Shown here piece by piece: positions 14,193-14,882 of a DNA stretch of 14,882 nt. Position numbers and translations under genes: made by a program. Each line of letters starts with the position of its first letter. Position 1 is the stretch's first letter. The stretch is from Flavobacteriales bacterium (GTDB lineage: Bacteria > Bacteroidota > Bacteroidia > Flavobacteriales > BACL11). The notes below the pieces were generated by a model. That model saw only the letters and a program-made list of their open reading frames with translations, searched no databases and was not told where the DNA came from. Where the stretch lies: the NCBI GenBank assembly GCA_012960835.1, contig DUAL01000231.1:1-14882 (forward strand), written 5' to 3'.

Positions 14193-14882
14193 TGGAAACA
14201 CAACAAATAACAATACCAATAAGACCAAAAAGAAAATTTGTTTCTGAAAATTTAATCATTGATTCTTGGGAAAAGATAGAATCTTTATTTGATAATTTAG
14301 TAGAAAGAGAAATTTCAAATGTAGCTGAATTAGAAAAATGGATGTTGGACCGTTCTGAATTGGAAGCCGTATTGGAAGAAGATATGGCTTGGAGATATAT
14401 TAAAATGAATATTGACACTACCGACAAAGAATTAGGAGAACTATTCACCTTTTGGATTAAAGAAATTGCACCAAAAACTGCTCCTTATTCTCACAAACTA
14501 AATGTAAAATTAGTGGAGAGTCCTTTTCTAAAAGATTTAGAGAAGAAGAAATACCGCATTTATTTAAGAAGCGTAAACAAACAAATTGAGATTTTCCGTG
14601 AGGAAAATATTCCGTTATTTACTACAATGGAACAAAAGCAACAAGAGTATGGCTCTATTTCTGCAAAGATGAGCGTGGAAGTAGATGGAGAGAAACTAAC
14701 CATGCAAAAAGCTGCACAATTATTAAAAGATACGGACAGAAATAAAAGAGAGGAAGTATTTAACAAAATAAGCAGCAGAAGATTGCAAGATGAAAAAGTA
14801 TTGGACGATTTGTTTGATGAGTTAATTACACTCCGACAACAAATTGCAAAAAATGCTGGCTTTGATAATTATCGTGATTATA
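14192..14882 (+). CDS. M3 family oligoendopeptidase (PepF-like), 3'-truncated by the window
   Basis: The N-terminal 230 codons of a zinc oligopeptidase of the M3 family, running off the right edge with no stop. The start METQQITIPIRPKRKFVSENLIIDSWEKIESLFDNL is the usual N-terminus of the M3B/PepF-like branch. The helical N-lobe follows (ELEKWMLDRSELEAVLEEDMAWRYI, then KYRIYLRSVNKQIEIFREENIPLF). The segment RQQIAKNAGFDNYRDY just before the edge is the conserved K.AGF.NYRDY motif. The HExxH zinc site, expected several hundred residues in, is outside the window, so catalytic competence cannot be judged. The ATG overlaps the DUF5606 stop by one base (taATG), suggesting translational coupling, which the frameshift upstream could disturb. 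No signal peptide, so probably cytoplasmic peptide turnover. Confidence 0.88.
   Translation, partial: METQQITIPIRPKRKFVSENLIIDSWEKIESLFDNLVEREISNVAELEKWMLDRSELEAVLEEDMAWRYIKMNIDTTDKELGELFTFWIKEIAPKTAPYSHKLNVKLVESPFLKDLEKKKYRIYLRSVNKQIEIFREENIPLFTTMEQKQQEYGSISAKMSVEVDGEKLTMQKAAQLLKDTDRNKREEVFNKISSRRLQDEKVLDDLFDELITLRQQIAKNAGFDNYRDY

Noticed and set aside
14158..14766. Minus-strand open frames opposite the M3 peptidase
   Set aside because: The plus strand encodes a continuous conserved peptidase from 14192; the minus frames are Ser/Phe-rich antisense shadows.

Overview
The window is AT-rich, densely packed chromosomal DNA from a member of the Bacteroidota, probably a Flavobacteriales-like or related marine/freshwater lineage. 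The signs are a CarboxypepD_reg-like/TonB-dependent outer-membrane receptor, the pyrG-yidC pair, a YidC with a long periplasmic domain and a Lys-rich C-terminal tail, DUF6438, DUF5777 and DUF5606 proteins, and TAnnTTTG-type (Bacteroidota -7) promoter boxes instead of sigma70 boxes. No rRNA, tRNA, CRISPR array, insertion sequence or phage gene was seen, and no gene-free stretch exceeds about 120 bases.

Layout. 1-2094 (+): a TonB-dependent receptor cut by the left edge, followed by a 20-bp perfect tandem duplication that starts one base before its stop codon. 2216-5646 (+): pyrG (CTP synthase) and yidC (membrane insertase), overlapping by one base; a dyad and a -7-like box precede pyrG. 5737-6204 (+): a small DUF6438 lipoprotein. 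6201-7411 (-): a DUF456 membrane protein and mqnA (futalosine-route menaquinone synthesis), overlapping by 7 bp. 7528-8871 (+): purB. 8868-13663 (-): a six-gene head-to-tail cluster, in transcription order a UMF1/Atg22-like MFS transporter, a lipoprotein with a single c-type haem site, a YceI protein, a DUF5777 beta-barrel protein, an L-2-hydroxyglutarate oxidase (LhgO) and an unrecognised 184-aa protein. 13760-14192 (+): a DUF5606-family gene split by a frameshift near its middle, then, overlapping by one base, an M3-family oligoendopeptidase that runs off the right edge.

How the genes fit together. pyrG and purB are nucleotide biosynthesis, yidC is membrane biogenesis, and mqnA feeds the menaquinone pool. 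The minus-strand cluster is the most interesting part. Its middle three genes encode exported proteins (an outer-lipoprotein-type monohaem cytochrome, a YceI lipocalin-like carrier and a predicted outer-membrane barrel) whose ends overlap, and they share the transcription unit with a flavin oxidase and a major facilitator. This looks like a cell-envelope redox or lipophile-handling module of unknown purpose; that interpretation is inference. The window otherwise looks like ordinary core genome, and I did not find a defence system, mobile element or RNA element.
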